Origin: Streptomyces sp. NBC_01549
GTDB taxonomy: Bacteria; Actinomycetota; Actinomycetes; Streptomycetales; Streptomycetaceae
NCBI RefSeq assembly: GCF_026339955.1
Contig: NZ_JAPEPW010000001.1
Span: forward strand, 1,488,001-1,552,000
Reading direction: 5' to 3'
DNA: 64,000 bases
The position numbers and the translations under genes were made by a program. Positions within the stretch are counted from its first letter, which is position 1. Each line of letters starts with the position of its first letter. Below the pieces are notes generated by a model. It saw nothing but the letters and a program-made list of their open reading frames with translations. It did not search any database and was not told the DNA's origin. Below are positions 34,810-42,522 of this stretch, piece after piece.

Positions 34810-36354
34810 ATGCCGAACCCGTCTCCGCCGCGCGCCGCTGCCCTGGCCCTCTCCATCACTGTGCTGTCCGCCGTGCTGACGGGCTGCAGCGACAACTCGA
34901 AGAGCGAGGACCTGACGGCCCAGAAGCTGAGCTGGAAGGACTGCCCGGCCCCCTCCGAGTCCGAGGGCGGCGGCAACGCCCCCTCTCCCCTGCCGGGTGG
35001 CACACAGTGGCAGTGCGCCACCATGAAAGCCCCCCTCGACTGGGCCGACCCCAAAGGCGCCACCGTCGGCATCGCGCTGATCCGGGCACGGACGAGCGGC
35101 GACCAGAGCAAGCGCATCGGCTCCCTCATCTTCAACTTCGGCGGCCCCGGCGGCTCCGGCGTCACCACGCTGCCCGCCTTCGGCGAGGACTACACGAAGC
35201 TGCGCACCCGCTACGACCTGGTGAGCTTCGACCCACGCGGAGTCGGTCGCAGCGCGGGGGTGAAGTGCGAGGACGACAGCCAACTCGACGTGTTCTTCCA
35301 GCAGGACGCCACCCCCGACGACCCAGCCGAGCAGAAGAACCTCCTCAACAACACCAGGGCGTTCAACGCGGCCTGCGAGAAGAACTCGGGCCGGACCCTC
35401 CCCCATGTGCCCACCACCGACGCGGCCCGCGACATGGACCTCATGCGCCAAGTGCTCGGCGACGCCAAGCTGCACTACTTCGGCATCTCGTACGGCACCG
35501 AACTCGGCGGGGTCTACGCCCACTTGTTCCCCAAGCACGTGGGGCGCGCCGTCTTCGACGCGGTCGTCGACCCGACGCAGAACCCGGAGCAGAGTGCGCT
35601 CGGGCAGGCCAGGGGCTTCCAGCTCGCGCTCGACAACTTCGCGGCCGACTGCACCTCGAAGACCGAGCCCTGCCCGATCGGCGACACCCCGCAGGACGTC
35701 AAGGACCGCATCGCCAACCTCCTGAAAGACCTGGACAGCAAGCCCATCCCCGGTGTCTTCCCGCGCCAGCTCACCCAGACCGAGGCCACCAACGGCATCG
35801 CCCAGGCGCTGTACTCCAAGGACTTCTGGGAGTACCTGACGGAGGGCCTCGACCAGGCGTACAGCGGAGACGGCAAGGTACTGATGCTGCTGTCCGACTC
35901 GATGAACGGGCGCAACAAGAACGGCCAGTACAGCAACCTCGTCGCGGCCAACATCTCCATCAACTGCGTCGACGAAAAACCGCGGTACACGGTCTCCGAC
36001 GTGCAAGCCGGACTGCCGGCGTTCCGGGCCGCCTCACCGCTGTTCGGCGACTTCCTGGCCTGGGGCATGCTCAGCTGCACCGACTGGGCCGTCCCGGGCG
36101 CCGCCGACCACCCGGACGTCAGTGCCGCCGGCGCGGCGCCGATCCTCGTGGTCGGCAACACCGGCGACCCGGCCACGCCGTACCAGGGCGCGAAGGAGAT
36201 GGTGGACGCGCTCGGCAAGGGCGTCGGCGTCGAATTGACCTACAAGGGCCAGGGCCACGGCGCGTACGACAGCGGGAACAAGTGCGTGCACGACGCGGTG
36301 AACGGCTATCTGCTGAACGGGACCGTACCGCCCGCCGGAACCGTCTGCGCCTAG
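34810..36354 (+). CDS. Secreted lipoprotein tripeptidyl-aminopeptidase-like alpha/beta hydrolase (S33)
   Basis: 514 residues. Lipoprotein signal ending LSAVLTGC. The hydrolase domain has the oxyanion segment FNFGGPGGSG, nucleophile elbow GISYGTELGG, acid loop VGNTGDPATPY and catalytic His in GQGHGAYDSG. This set matches the Streptomyces SlpD/SlpE and tripeptidyl aminopeptidase group, which removes short N-terminal peptides outside the cell. It is followed after 138 nt by a close paralogue of the same length. Confidence 0.92.
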   Translation: MPNPSPPRAAALALSITVLSAVLTGCSDNSKSEDLTAQKLSWKDCPAPSESEGGGNAPSPLPGGTQWQCATMKAPLDWADPKGATVGIALIRARTSGDQSKRIGSLIFNFGGPGGSGVTTLPAFGEDYTKLRTRYDLVSFDPRGVGRSAGVKCEDDSQLDVFFQQDATPDDPAEQKNLLNNTRAFNAACEKNSGRTLPHVPTTDAARDMDLMRQVLGDAKLHYFGISYGTELGGVYAHLFPKHVGRAVFDAVVDPTQNPEQSALGQARGFQLALDNFAADCTSKTEPCPIGDTPQDVKDRIANLLKDLDSKPIPGVFPRQLTQTEATNGIAQALYSKDFWEYLTEGLDQAYSGDGKVLMLLSDSMNGRNKNGQYSNLVAANISINCVDEKPRYTVSDVQAGLPAFRAASPLFGDFLAWGMLSCTDWAVPGAADHPDVSAAGAAPILVVGNTGDPATPYQGAKEMVDALGKGVGVELTYKGQGHGAYDSGNKCVHDAVNGYLLNGTVPPAGTVCA

Positions 36355-36492
36355 CACCAACCCCCATCCGTACTCATAAAGTTGCAGGTCAAGGGGTTAT
36401 CCACAGGCCTCCACGGCGTCGGCCGCGGGCGCCTACCATGGCCTGCATGTGATCCGCGGCATCCGGCGGACCACGGGCGAGGGGGGAAGTTC

Positions 36493-38037
36493 ATGACGCG
36501 TTTCGCACGGTGGACGGCTGCGGCGGCCGCCGCGTTGCTGGTGGCGGGCTGCGGCGGCTCGTCCGGGGGCGGTAAGGACGAGGGGAAGAACAGCGGCCGG
36601 CCCTCAGCCGGGGCGCCTTCCTCCGGCACCGCCTCGGGGCTGCCCGCCTCGCTCACCTCGCAGAAGCTCGACTGGGGCCGCTGCAAGGGCTCCTCCGCGC
36701 CGGGCAGCGGCTGGCAATGCGCAACGCTCAAGGTGCCGCTGGACTACGCGAAGCCGGACGGCGAGACGATCGGCCTGGCGCTGATCCGCTCGAAGGCGAC
36801 CGGCGGCCAGAGCAAGCGCATCGGCTCGCTCCTGTTCAACTTCGGCGGTCCCGGCGGCTCCGGTGTCTCCACGATGCCGTCGTACGAGAGTGCCGTCGGC
36901 CCGCTCCACGAGCGCTACGACCTGGTGAGCTGGGACCCGCGCGGCGTCGCCGCCAGCGAGGGCGTGCGCTGTCGCAGCGACAAGGCGATCCAGGCAGCCG
37001 AGTCGGTGGACGCCACCCCGGACGACGCGGCCGAGGAGACCGCGTACTTCAAGGACGCCGCCGACTTCGGCAAGGGCTGCGCGAAGGCCGCCGGGAAGCT
37101 GCTGTCGCACGTCTCCACGACCGACACAGCCCGAGACATGGACCTGATGCGCCAGGTCCTCGGCGACGGGACGATGCACTACCTCGGCTTTTCGTACGGG
37201 ACCGAACTCGGCGGCGTGTACGCCCATTTGTTCCCCAAGAACGTGGGCCGTCTGGTGCTGGACGCCGTCGTCGACCCAAGCGCCGACACGGTCGGCCACG
37301 CCAAGAACCAGACCCTGGGCTTCCAGCGCGCCCTGGACGACTACCTCAAGTCCACCGGCCAGGGCCCCAAGCAGGGCTCCCAGAACATCGTGGACCTGTT
37401 GAACCGGATCGACGCGAACCCCCTGCCGACGGCCGACGGCCGCAAGCTCACCCAGTCACTGGCGCTCACCGGCATCGTCCTGCCCCTGTACAGCAAGGAG
37501 GGCTGGCCCCGCCTGACCAGCGCGCTCAAGGGCGCCGAGGACGGTGACGGTTCGGAGCTGCTGGCCCTCGCCGACAGCTACAACGATCGCGACTCCTCGG
37601 GGCACTACGGCACGACGACCCATTCCCAACGGGTCATATCGTGCTTGGACGACAAGCAGCGTCCGACTCCCGCGGAGACGAAGAAGCTGCTGCCCGAGTT
37701 CGAGAAGATCTCGCCCGTCTTCGGGGACTTCATGGGCTGGGACACGGCGGGTTGGTGCCACGACTGGCCGGTGGCCGGCCAGTACGACAACCCGGAGGTC
37801 AGCGCGCCTGGAGCCGCCCCCATCCTGATCGTCGGCAACACCGGGGACCCCGCGACTCCGTACGAGGGTGCCCGCAGGATGGCCGACGAGCTGGGCAAGG
37901 CCGTCGGAGTGGAGCTCACCTGGAAGGGCGAGGGCCATGGGGCCTACGCGAGTGGGAGCGACTGTGTCGACTCCACGGTCAACAGCTATCTGCTGGACGG
38001 GACGGCGCCGAAGGACGGGAAGGTCTGCGCCTCGTAA
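36493..38037 (+). CDS. Secreted lipoprotein tripeptidyl-aminopeptidase-like alpha/beta hydrolase (S33), paralogue
   Basis: 514 residues from ATG 36493 with GGGGGG just upstream. Lipobox LLVAGC, then a Ser/Gly-rich spacer. It has the same motifs as the upstream gene: FNFGGPGGSG, GFSYGTELGG, VGNTGDPATPY and GEGHGAYASG. The extensive similarity along the whole length points to tandem duplication. The two copies differ most in the linker after the lipobox and in the lid region, which could change substrate range. Confidence 0.92.
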   Translation: MTRFARWTAAAAAALLVAGCGGSSGGGKDEGKNSGRPSAGAPSSGTASGLPASLTSQKLDWGRCKGSSAPGSGWQCATLKVPLDYAKPDGETIGLALIRSKATGGQSKRIGSLLFNFGGPGGSGVSTMPSYESAVGPLHERYDLVSWDPRGVAASEGVRCRSDKAIQAAESVDATPDDAAEETAYFKDAADFGKGCAKAAGKLLSHVSTTDTARDMDLMRQVLGDGTMHYLGFSYGTELGGVYAHLFPKNVGRLVLDAVVDPSADTVGHAKNQTLGFQRALDDYLKSTGQGPKQGSQNIVDLLNRIDANPLPTADGRKLTQSLALTGIVLPLYSKEGWPRLTSALKGAEDGDGSELLALADSYNDRDSSGHYGTTTHSQRVISCLDDKQRPTPAETKKLLPEFEKISPVFGDFMGWDTAGWCHDWPVAGQYDNPEVSAPGAAPILIVGNTGDPATPYEGARRMADELGKAVGVELTWKGEGHGAYASGSDCVDSTVNSYLLDGTAPKDGKVCAS

Positions 38038-38183
38038 TGGCGGGTGCGGCGGAGGGGCGCGGGCCTGTGCCCGGGCCCACCCGACGAGCGGACGACCGCC
38101 CAACGGCCGCCCACCCGACGGACACCCGGGCAACGGACTCCCGGCCGATGAACGCCCGGCCCGCGAGTGAGAGGTCAGCAGAA

Positions 38184-38214
38184 AGGGGCCCGGCACACGC
38201 GGTGCCGGGCCCCT
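38184..38214. terminator. Hairpin between convergent peptidase and moeZ genes
   Basis: A perfect 13-bp stem (AGGGGCCCGGCAC and complement) with a 5-nt loop, 33 nt beyond the moeZ stop. It can terminate both convergent transcripts. Confidence 0.8.
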
Positions 38215-38246
38215 CCCGAAAAGCCGTACGCCTGGTACACCGGCGC

Positions 38247-39425
38247 CTAGTACACCGGCTTCTCCGGCTCGATCTGGTTGACCCAGCCGATCACGCCGCC
38301 GCCGACGTGCACCGCGTCCGAGAAGCCCGCGGACTTCAGCACCGCGAGGACCTCCGCACTGCGGACACCCGTCTTGCAGTGCAGAACGATCTTCTTGTCC
38401 TGCGGAAGGGTCTCCAGGGCGGTGCCCATGAGGAACTCGTCCTTCGGGATCAGCTTGGCGCCGGGGATCGAGACGATCTCGTACTCGTTGATCTCGCGGA
38501 CGTCGATGATCTCGATGTTCTCGCCGTCGTCGATCCACTCCTTGAGCTGCTTGGGAGTGATCGTCGAGCCGGCCGCCGCCTCCTGGGCCTCCTCGGACAC
38601 GACACCGCAGAAGGCCTCGTAGTCGATGAGCTCGGTGACGGTGGGGTTCTCGCCGCAGACCGCGCAGTTCGGGTCCTTGCGGACCTTGACCTGGCGGTAC
38701 TGCATCTCGAGGGCGTCGTAGATCATCAGGCGGCCGACGAGCGGCTCACCGATGCCCGCGAGGAGCTTGATCGCCTCGTTGACCTGGATGGAGCCGATGG
38801 ACGCGCACAGCACACCCAGGACGCCGCCCTCGGCGCAGGAGGGGACCATGCCCGGCGGCGGGGGCTCCGGGTAGAGGCAGCGGTAGCAGGGACCGTGCTC
38901 GGACCAGAAGACGGAGGCCTGACCGTCGAAGCGGTAGATCGAGCCCCACACGTACGGCTTGTTGAGCAGCACGCATGCGTCGTTGACCAGGTAGCGGGTC
39001 GCGAAGTTGTCCGTGCCGTCGACGATCAGGTCGTACTGGCTGAAGATGTCCATCACGTTCTCGGCCTCGAGCCGCTCTTCGTGAAGGACCACGTTTACGT
39101 ACGGGTTGATGCCCAGCACGGAGTCACGGGCCGATTCGGCCTTGGAGCGGCCGATGTCCGCCTGGCTGTGGATGATCTGGCGCTGCAGGTTCGACTCGTC
39201 GACCTCGTCGAACTCCACGATGCCGAGCGTGCCCACGCCCGCGGCGGCCAGGTACATCAGCGCCGGCGATCCGAGGCCGCCGGCGCCCACACACAGCACC
39301 TTGGCGTTCTTCAGCCGCTTCTGCCCGTCCATGCCCACGTCGGGGATGATCAGGTGGCGGGAGTACCTGCGGACCTCGTCTACGGTGAGCTCAGCAGCTG
39401 GCTCAACCAGGGGTGGCAGCGACAC
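38247..39425 (-). CDS. moeZ: MoeZ: MoeB/ThiF-type adenylyltransferase with C-terminal rhodanese domain
   Basis: 392 residues. The E1-like domain has VGAGGLGSPAL (47-56), the catalytic region SNLQRQ, zinc cysteines C180/C183 and C254/C257, and Cys197 in SCAEGGVLG. The rhodanese domain has active Cys350 in LHCKTGVRS. MoeZ-type proteins adenylate and sulfurate small sulfur carriers feeding molybdopterin, thiamine, cysteine and tRNA thiolation. GTG 39425 is preceded by ACGGAG. A SigR-type promoter lies directly upstream, separating it from the polysaccharide operon. Confidence 0.94.
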   Translation of the reverse strand: MSLPPLVEPAAELTVDEVRRYSRHLIIPDVGMDGQKRLKNAKVLCVGAGGLGSPALMYLAAAGVGTLGIVEFDEVDESNLQRQIIHSQADIGRSKAESARDSVLGINPYVNVVLHEERLEAENVMDIFSQYDLIVDGTDNFATRYLVNDACVLLNKPYVWGSIYRFDGQASVFWSEHGPCYRCLYPEPPPPGMVPSCAEGGVLGVLCASIGSIQVNEAIKLLAGIGEPLVGRLMIYDALEMQYRQVKVRKDPNCAVCGENPTVTELIDYEAFCGVVSEEAQEAAAGSTITPKQLKEWIDDGENIEIIDVREINEYEIVSIPGAKLIPKDEFLMGTALETLPQDKKIVLHCKTGVRSAEVLAVLKSAGFSDAVHVGGGVIGWVNQIEPEKPVY

Positions 39426-39469
39426 GGGGACTCCGTTGGTCGGTCAATCACTACGGTTGTTCTCGCTGT

Positions 39470-39495
39470 AACACTGCCACGCCCTTCTTCATTCC
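39470..39495 (-). promoter_or_regulatory. Putative SigR promoter of moeZ
   Basis: On the minus strand GGAAT (39495-39491), 18 nt, then GTT (39472-39470), matching the SigR consensus exactly. It overlaps the last codons of the spherulin-4-like gene, and the moeZ start is 45 nt downstream. This would give moeZ thiol-stress control independent of the upstream operon. Confidence 0.75.
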
Positions 39496-40238
39496 GAGAC
39501 ACCCGTTCCGATCCGCGAGACGATGTCGTCCCAGTAGCCGGGCATCGTCTCCCAGGGGTCGGCCCGTCCGCCGCGATCCGTGCTGTCGGTGAAGTAGATC
39601 GTGCCGGCGCCCTGCCAGCGGGCGATGCGCAACGCCTCGTCGAGATGACCGCGCGGTACCCCGTGCACGAAGTGGCAGAAGCGCTCGGGCGGATAGTCGG
39701 CGGTCCACTCGGCGACCTGCGACCAGCGGTAGTCGCTCCAGGCGCCGGAGAAGGTCACCAGCTGGTCGGCGCTTTCGGCATAGCCGGGGCAGGGGTGGGT
39801 GCCGTGGCCGAAGACGAGGTGGGCGTCGTCGAGGAGCGCGCGGAGCGTGGTGGCCGCCCGGCGGACCTCGGGCAGCGCGGCGCGCTCGGTGGGGCAGCGG
39901 TGCAGGAGGAACCCGCCGACCCGGTACCAGTCGACATACCGTTGTGCGTCGGAGATCACCTCGGCGAAAGGGCGTGCGCCGTACGTCACATCCAGGTGCC
40001 CCAGGACACGCACGCCCGCGTTGCGGAGTCGGCCGGCCGCCTCCAGGCAGTGCGGGTCGAGGCGGATGCCGGGACCGCCCGCCACGTTCAGGACCGCCCA
40101 GTGCACGGGGGCGCCGGGGCGGGTGAGTTCGCCCCATTGCGCCGGAGCGACGAGGGGGTGCGCATAGCCGGGGACGCCGAGGCCGACCTGTAAGTCCGTG
40201 CCCGCGGTGCCCGCCGCGGCGCTGGTCAGATGCGGCAT
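39489..40238 (-). CDS. Spherulation-specific family 4 (spherulin-4/GH135-like) protein
   Basis: 249 residues, a predicted TIM-barrel-like fold. Family phrases are VPGYAHPLVAPAQWGELTRP, AVLNVAGGPGI, VLGHLDVTYGARPFAEV, GHGTHPCPGY, VTFSGAWSDYRW and HFVHGVPRGHLDEALRIARW. GH135 enzymes (fungal Sph3) cut galactosaminogalactan. Here the usual Asp-Glu pair after the fourth strand (GIFFDE in the family as I recall it) is read as GGFLLHRC, and the FEG motif as FSG, so hydrolytic activity is doubtful. No signal peptide. The ATG lies inside the end of the epimerase gene (13-nt overlap), so translation is coupled. Confidence 0.82.
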   Translation of the reverse strand: MPHLTSAAAGTAGTDLQVGLGVPGYAHPLVAPAQWGELTRPGAPVHWAVLNVAGGPGIRLDPHCLEAAGRLRNAGVRVLGHLDVTYGARPFAEVISDAQRYVDWYRVGGFLLHRCPTERAALPEVRRAATTLRALLDDAHLVFGHGTHPCPGYAESADQLVTFSGAWSDYRWSQVAEWTADYPPERFCHFVHGVPRGHLDEALRIARWQGAGTIYFTDSTDRGGRADPWETMPGYWDDIVSRIGTGVSE

Positions 40239-41185
40239 GCCGCCTCCATCCAGATGTCGGCGAGGGATTCCTCGAGGTTGATCCTGGGCCGCCAGCCGAG
40301 CCGGTCGCGTGCGGTGCGCACATCGGCCTGCTGCCAGCTGCCGCAGCCGTCCGGGTAGGGGTACGCAACCGGGGCCCCGTGATCCGGTTCGGCGCGGGGG
40401 TGGCCGATGGACGGCCTCATGGGTCCGGGCGGGCCGTCGAGTTCGTGCAGCGTGCCTCCGTAGCCGGCCACGCGGGCGAGGACGGCGGCGGCGTCACGCA
40501 GGCGGACGGCGCGGCCCGAGCCGATGTTGATGACGCCCTGCGCGGCGGAGAGCGAGGCGGCGTGCACGGCACGGGCGACATCGCGGACATCGATGAAGTC
40601 CCGCTGGACGCCGAGTCCGCCGAGCTTGAGTTCGCCGTCGCCGGACTGCATGGCGCGGCGCAGGGCCTCGGCGAGGCGACCGAGCGGGGATCCGGCGGGC
40701 GTGCCGGGGCCCGCGGGAGAGAAGACGCGCAGGACGACGGCGTCGAGGCCGGCGCCGAGGACCAGTTCGGTGGCGGCGAGCTTGCTGACGCCGTACGGGC
40801 CGCCGGGGCGCGGCACCGCGTCCTCGGCCGTGGAGGAGCCGGGCTGGCTCGGCCCGTACTCGGCGCCGCAGCCGAGCTGCACCAGGCGGGCGCCGCAACC
40901 ACTGCGGCGCAGGGCCTCGCAGACGGTGGCGACGGCGACGGTGTTGTGCCGGGTCAGTTCGCGGGCGCCGCCGCGGGTGGCGCCCGCGCAGTTGATGACG
41001 ACCCCGGGATGCACCGCGTCCAGGAAGCGGGTGAGGGCGCCGGGGCTGCCCGAGGCGAGGTCGAACCGTACGTCGGCGTCGTCGCCCCGGCCGAGCGCGG
41101 TGAGCTGCACGGCCGGGTCGGCGAGCAGCCTGTCGGCGACGAAACGGCCCAGGTACCCGTTGGCTCCGATCAGCAGGACTCTCAT
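40226..41185 (-). CDS. NAD-dependent sugar epimerase/dehydratase
   Basis: 319 residues. Extended SDR with GANGYLG (7-13), the catalytic YGVSK (Tyr131, Lys135), and the substrate-domain signals QRDFIDVRDVARAVHAA and GVINIGSGRAVRL. Such enzymes convert nucleotide sugars (for example UDP-Glc/UDP-GlcNAc epimerisation). Specificity cannot be told from sequence by eye. It lies between the membrane protein and the spherulin-4-like gene in an operon headed by a glycosyltransferase, which suggests it makes a sugar donor for that polymer. Confidence 0.9.
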   Translation of the reverse strand: MRVLLIGANGYLGRFVADRLLADPAVQLTALGRGDDADVRFDLASGSPGALTRFLDAVHPGVVINCAGATRGGARELTRHNTVAVATVCEALRRSGCGARLVQLGCGAEYGPSQPGSSTAEDAVPRPGGPYGVSKLAATELVLGAGLDAVVLRVFSPAGPGTPAGSPLGRLAEALRRAMQSGDGELKLGGLGVQRDFIDVRDVARAVHAASLSAAQGVINIGSGRAVRLRDAAAVLARVAGYGGTLHELDGPPGPMRPSIGHPRAEPDHGAPVAYPYPDGCGSWQQADVRTARDRLGWRPRINLEESLADIWMEAACRI

Positions 41186-41341
41186 CGGGCGGCTCCCGGG
41201 GCGGATTCTCCGGTTCGGGAGGTGATCATCTGGCGTTCTCCTTCGGGGTGGTGCCGTGGGTCGGACGGAGCGCCCGCGGTGTCGGCCCCGCGGGAAGGTG
41301 CGCCCGGCGCGAGGGCTGGACCCTCGGGCGCCGGTCGCGGC

Positions 41342-42130
41342 TCATGGCGTCCCGCCCGGTGCGGCGTGGGCCGAGGCCCGGGTGAGGGTGCGGGTCGCGT
41401 GGATCAGGAGGAGGAGGGCGGCCGCGCCGCACACCAGGGTCGGGACGGCACCCGGACCCCAGGCGTCGGCGACGGTCTCGACAGGGGTGGCCACGAACGA
41501 GCAGCCGGGGAGGCGGGCCGCGAAGACCGTGGCGAGGGCGGTCACTTCCGCCGTGCCCGCGACACCGAGGACGACGGCCGGGGCGTGGGTGAAGCCGCGC
41601 GTCGTGAGCAGGCGCGCGAGCAGGAGCAGCGCACCGAGGGCACCCGCTCCGGCGTACGCGTCGGGTCCGTCGTACACGCCTGGCGCGCTCGGTACCTGCC
41701 TGCACAGCGCGAGCAGCGTGCCGAGGGCGAAGAGGAACAAGGCGAACACCCCCAGGAGCAGGGGCCGCACGGAGGCGGCGAACTCCTCCAGGCCTCGGCT
41801 CGCGGTCAGTTTGCGGCGGGCGCGCACGGTGAAGAGGTGCGCGCACCAGGCCGCGGGCGCACATGCCAGGGCGAGGGCCAACACGGGTGCGGTGGTCGGG
41901 GGCCAGGGGCCGTCGGGGCCGCCTTCCACACCGGCGCTCAGCAGTCCGTCGCCGAGCAGGGCGTACGCGATCAGCCAGCAGGTCCAGGCGCGCGTGCCGC
42001 TCGTCGTGCGGTACGCGGTGCTGAGGGGGCCCCGGCGGAGGGCACCGCGCAGGCCGAGTGTCACGGCGAGGGTGCCGGCCGCGGCGACCGCGAGGCGCGG
42101 CTGCCCTTCGGTGAGCCGCAGCCCGGTCAC
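41342..42130 (-). CDS. Polytopic membrane protein, probably the C-terminal part of a split gene
   Basis: 262 residues from GTG 42130, with about seven hydrophobic helices (e.g. LAVAAAGTLAVTLGL, APVLALALACAPAAWCAHLF, LLLGVFALFLFALGTLLAL). Upstream of this GTG the same frame continues without a stop and reads AGWAALALLPGTLCAAT, which looks like the first membrane helix. The preceding gene enters the same DNA in another frame. A 2-nt change in the CG repeat near 42181-42190 would join them. The GTGA overlap with the preceding stop could still allow reinitiation. Role unknown; it sits in the glycosyltransferase operon. Confidence 0.7.
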   Translation of the reverse strand: MTGLRLTEGQPRLAVAAAGTLAVTLGLRGALRRGPLSTAYRTTSGTRAWTCWLIAYALLGDGLLSAGVEGGPDGPWPPTTAPVLALALACAPAAWCAHLFTVRARRKLTASRGLEEFAASVRPLLLGVFALFLFALGTLLALCRQVPSAPGVYDGPDAYAGAGALGALLLLARLLTTRGFTHAPAVVLGVAGTAEVTALATVFAARLPGCSFVATPVETVADAWGPGAVPTLVCGAAALLLLIHATRTLTRASAHAAPGGTP

Positions 42131-42522
42131 GGTCGCCGCGCACAGGGTGCCGGGCAGCAGGGCGAGCGCGGCCCAGCCGGCGCGCGCGCCGGGGTGTTCC
42201 GGGCCGCCGGCCGCGGCGCCGGGTCCGCGTCGCGGGCCACGCGCGCGTACATCTCCTCGGCGAGCGAGAACACGTCCCGGTGCCGGAACCGTGCCGCGGT
42301 GCGATCGGTCACGCCGTGCGCCTCGAGGCCCGCCGCGATCTCCAGGGGGTCGACGGCGCGCTCGCAGAGTTCACGGTGCCGGTGCATCAGCGCCCTCACG
42401 GGGTCCACGGCACCGCGGCCCCCGCCGCCGACGGCCTTGCGCGCACTCCCCGAGGCGCCCTCCGAGGCATCCCCCGAGCCGCCGCGCGCACCGCCCGAGC
42501 CGTCCCGTACGAGTTCGCTCAT
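42127..42522 (-). CDS. Soluble protein, probably the N-terminal part of the split membrane protein
   Basis: 131 residues. The N-terminus is Gly/Ser-rich. The core ALMHRHRELCERAVDPLEIA continuing to FRHRDVFSLAEEMYARV looks conserved and structured. The end (PARAPAGPRSPCCPAPCARRP) looks like out-of-frame translation of a membrane helix. The ATG overlaps the stop of the glycosyltransferase gene by one base (TGATG), so translation is coupled. It is most simply read as the front of the 41342-42130 gene, cut off by a frameshift in a CG-dinucleotide run. Confidence 0.65.
   Translation of the reverse strand: MSELVRDGSGGARGGSGDASEGASGSARKAVGGGGRGAVDPVRALMHRHRELCERAVDPLEIAAGLEAHGVTDRTAARFRHRDVFSLAEEMYARVARDADPAPRPAARNTPARAPAGPRSPCCPAPCARRP

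Noticed and set aside
32751..35168. Long open frame (about 800 codons) antisense to the kinase/flippase-like gene
   Set aside because: Its product is low-complexity Arg/Gly/Gln/Asp-rich, a typical GC-codon shadow; the plus-strand gene has coherent domains and a start site.
37641..40193. Very long plus-strand frame running through moeZ and the spherulin-4-like gene
   Set aside because: It crosses a terminator and several well-supported genes on the other strand; its composition is that of antisense Streptomyces DNA.
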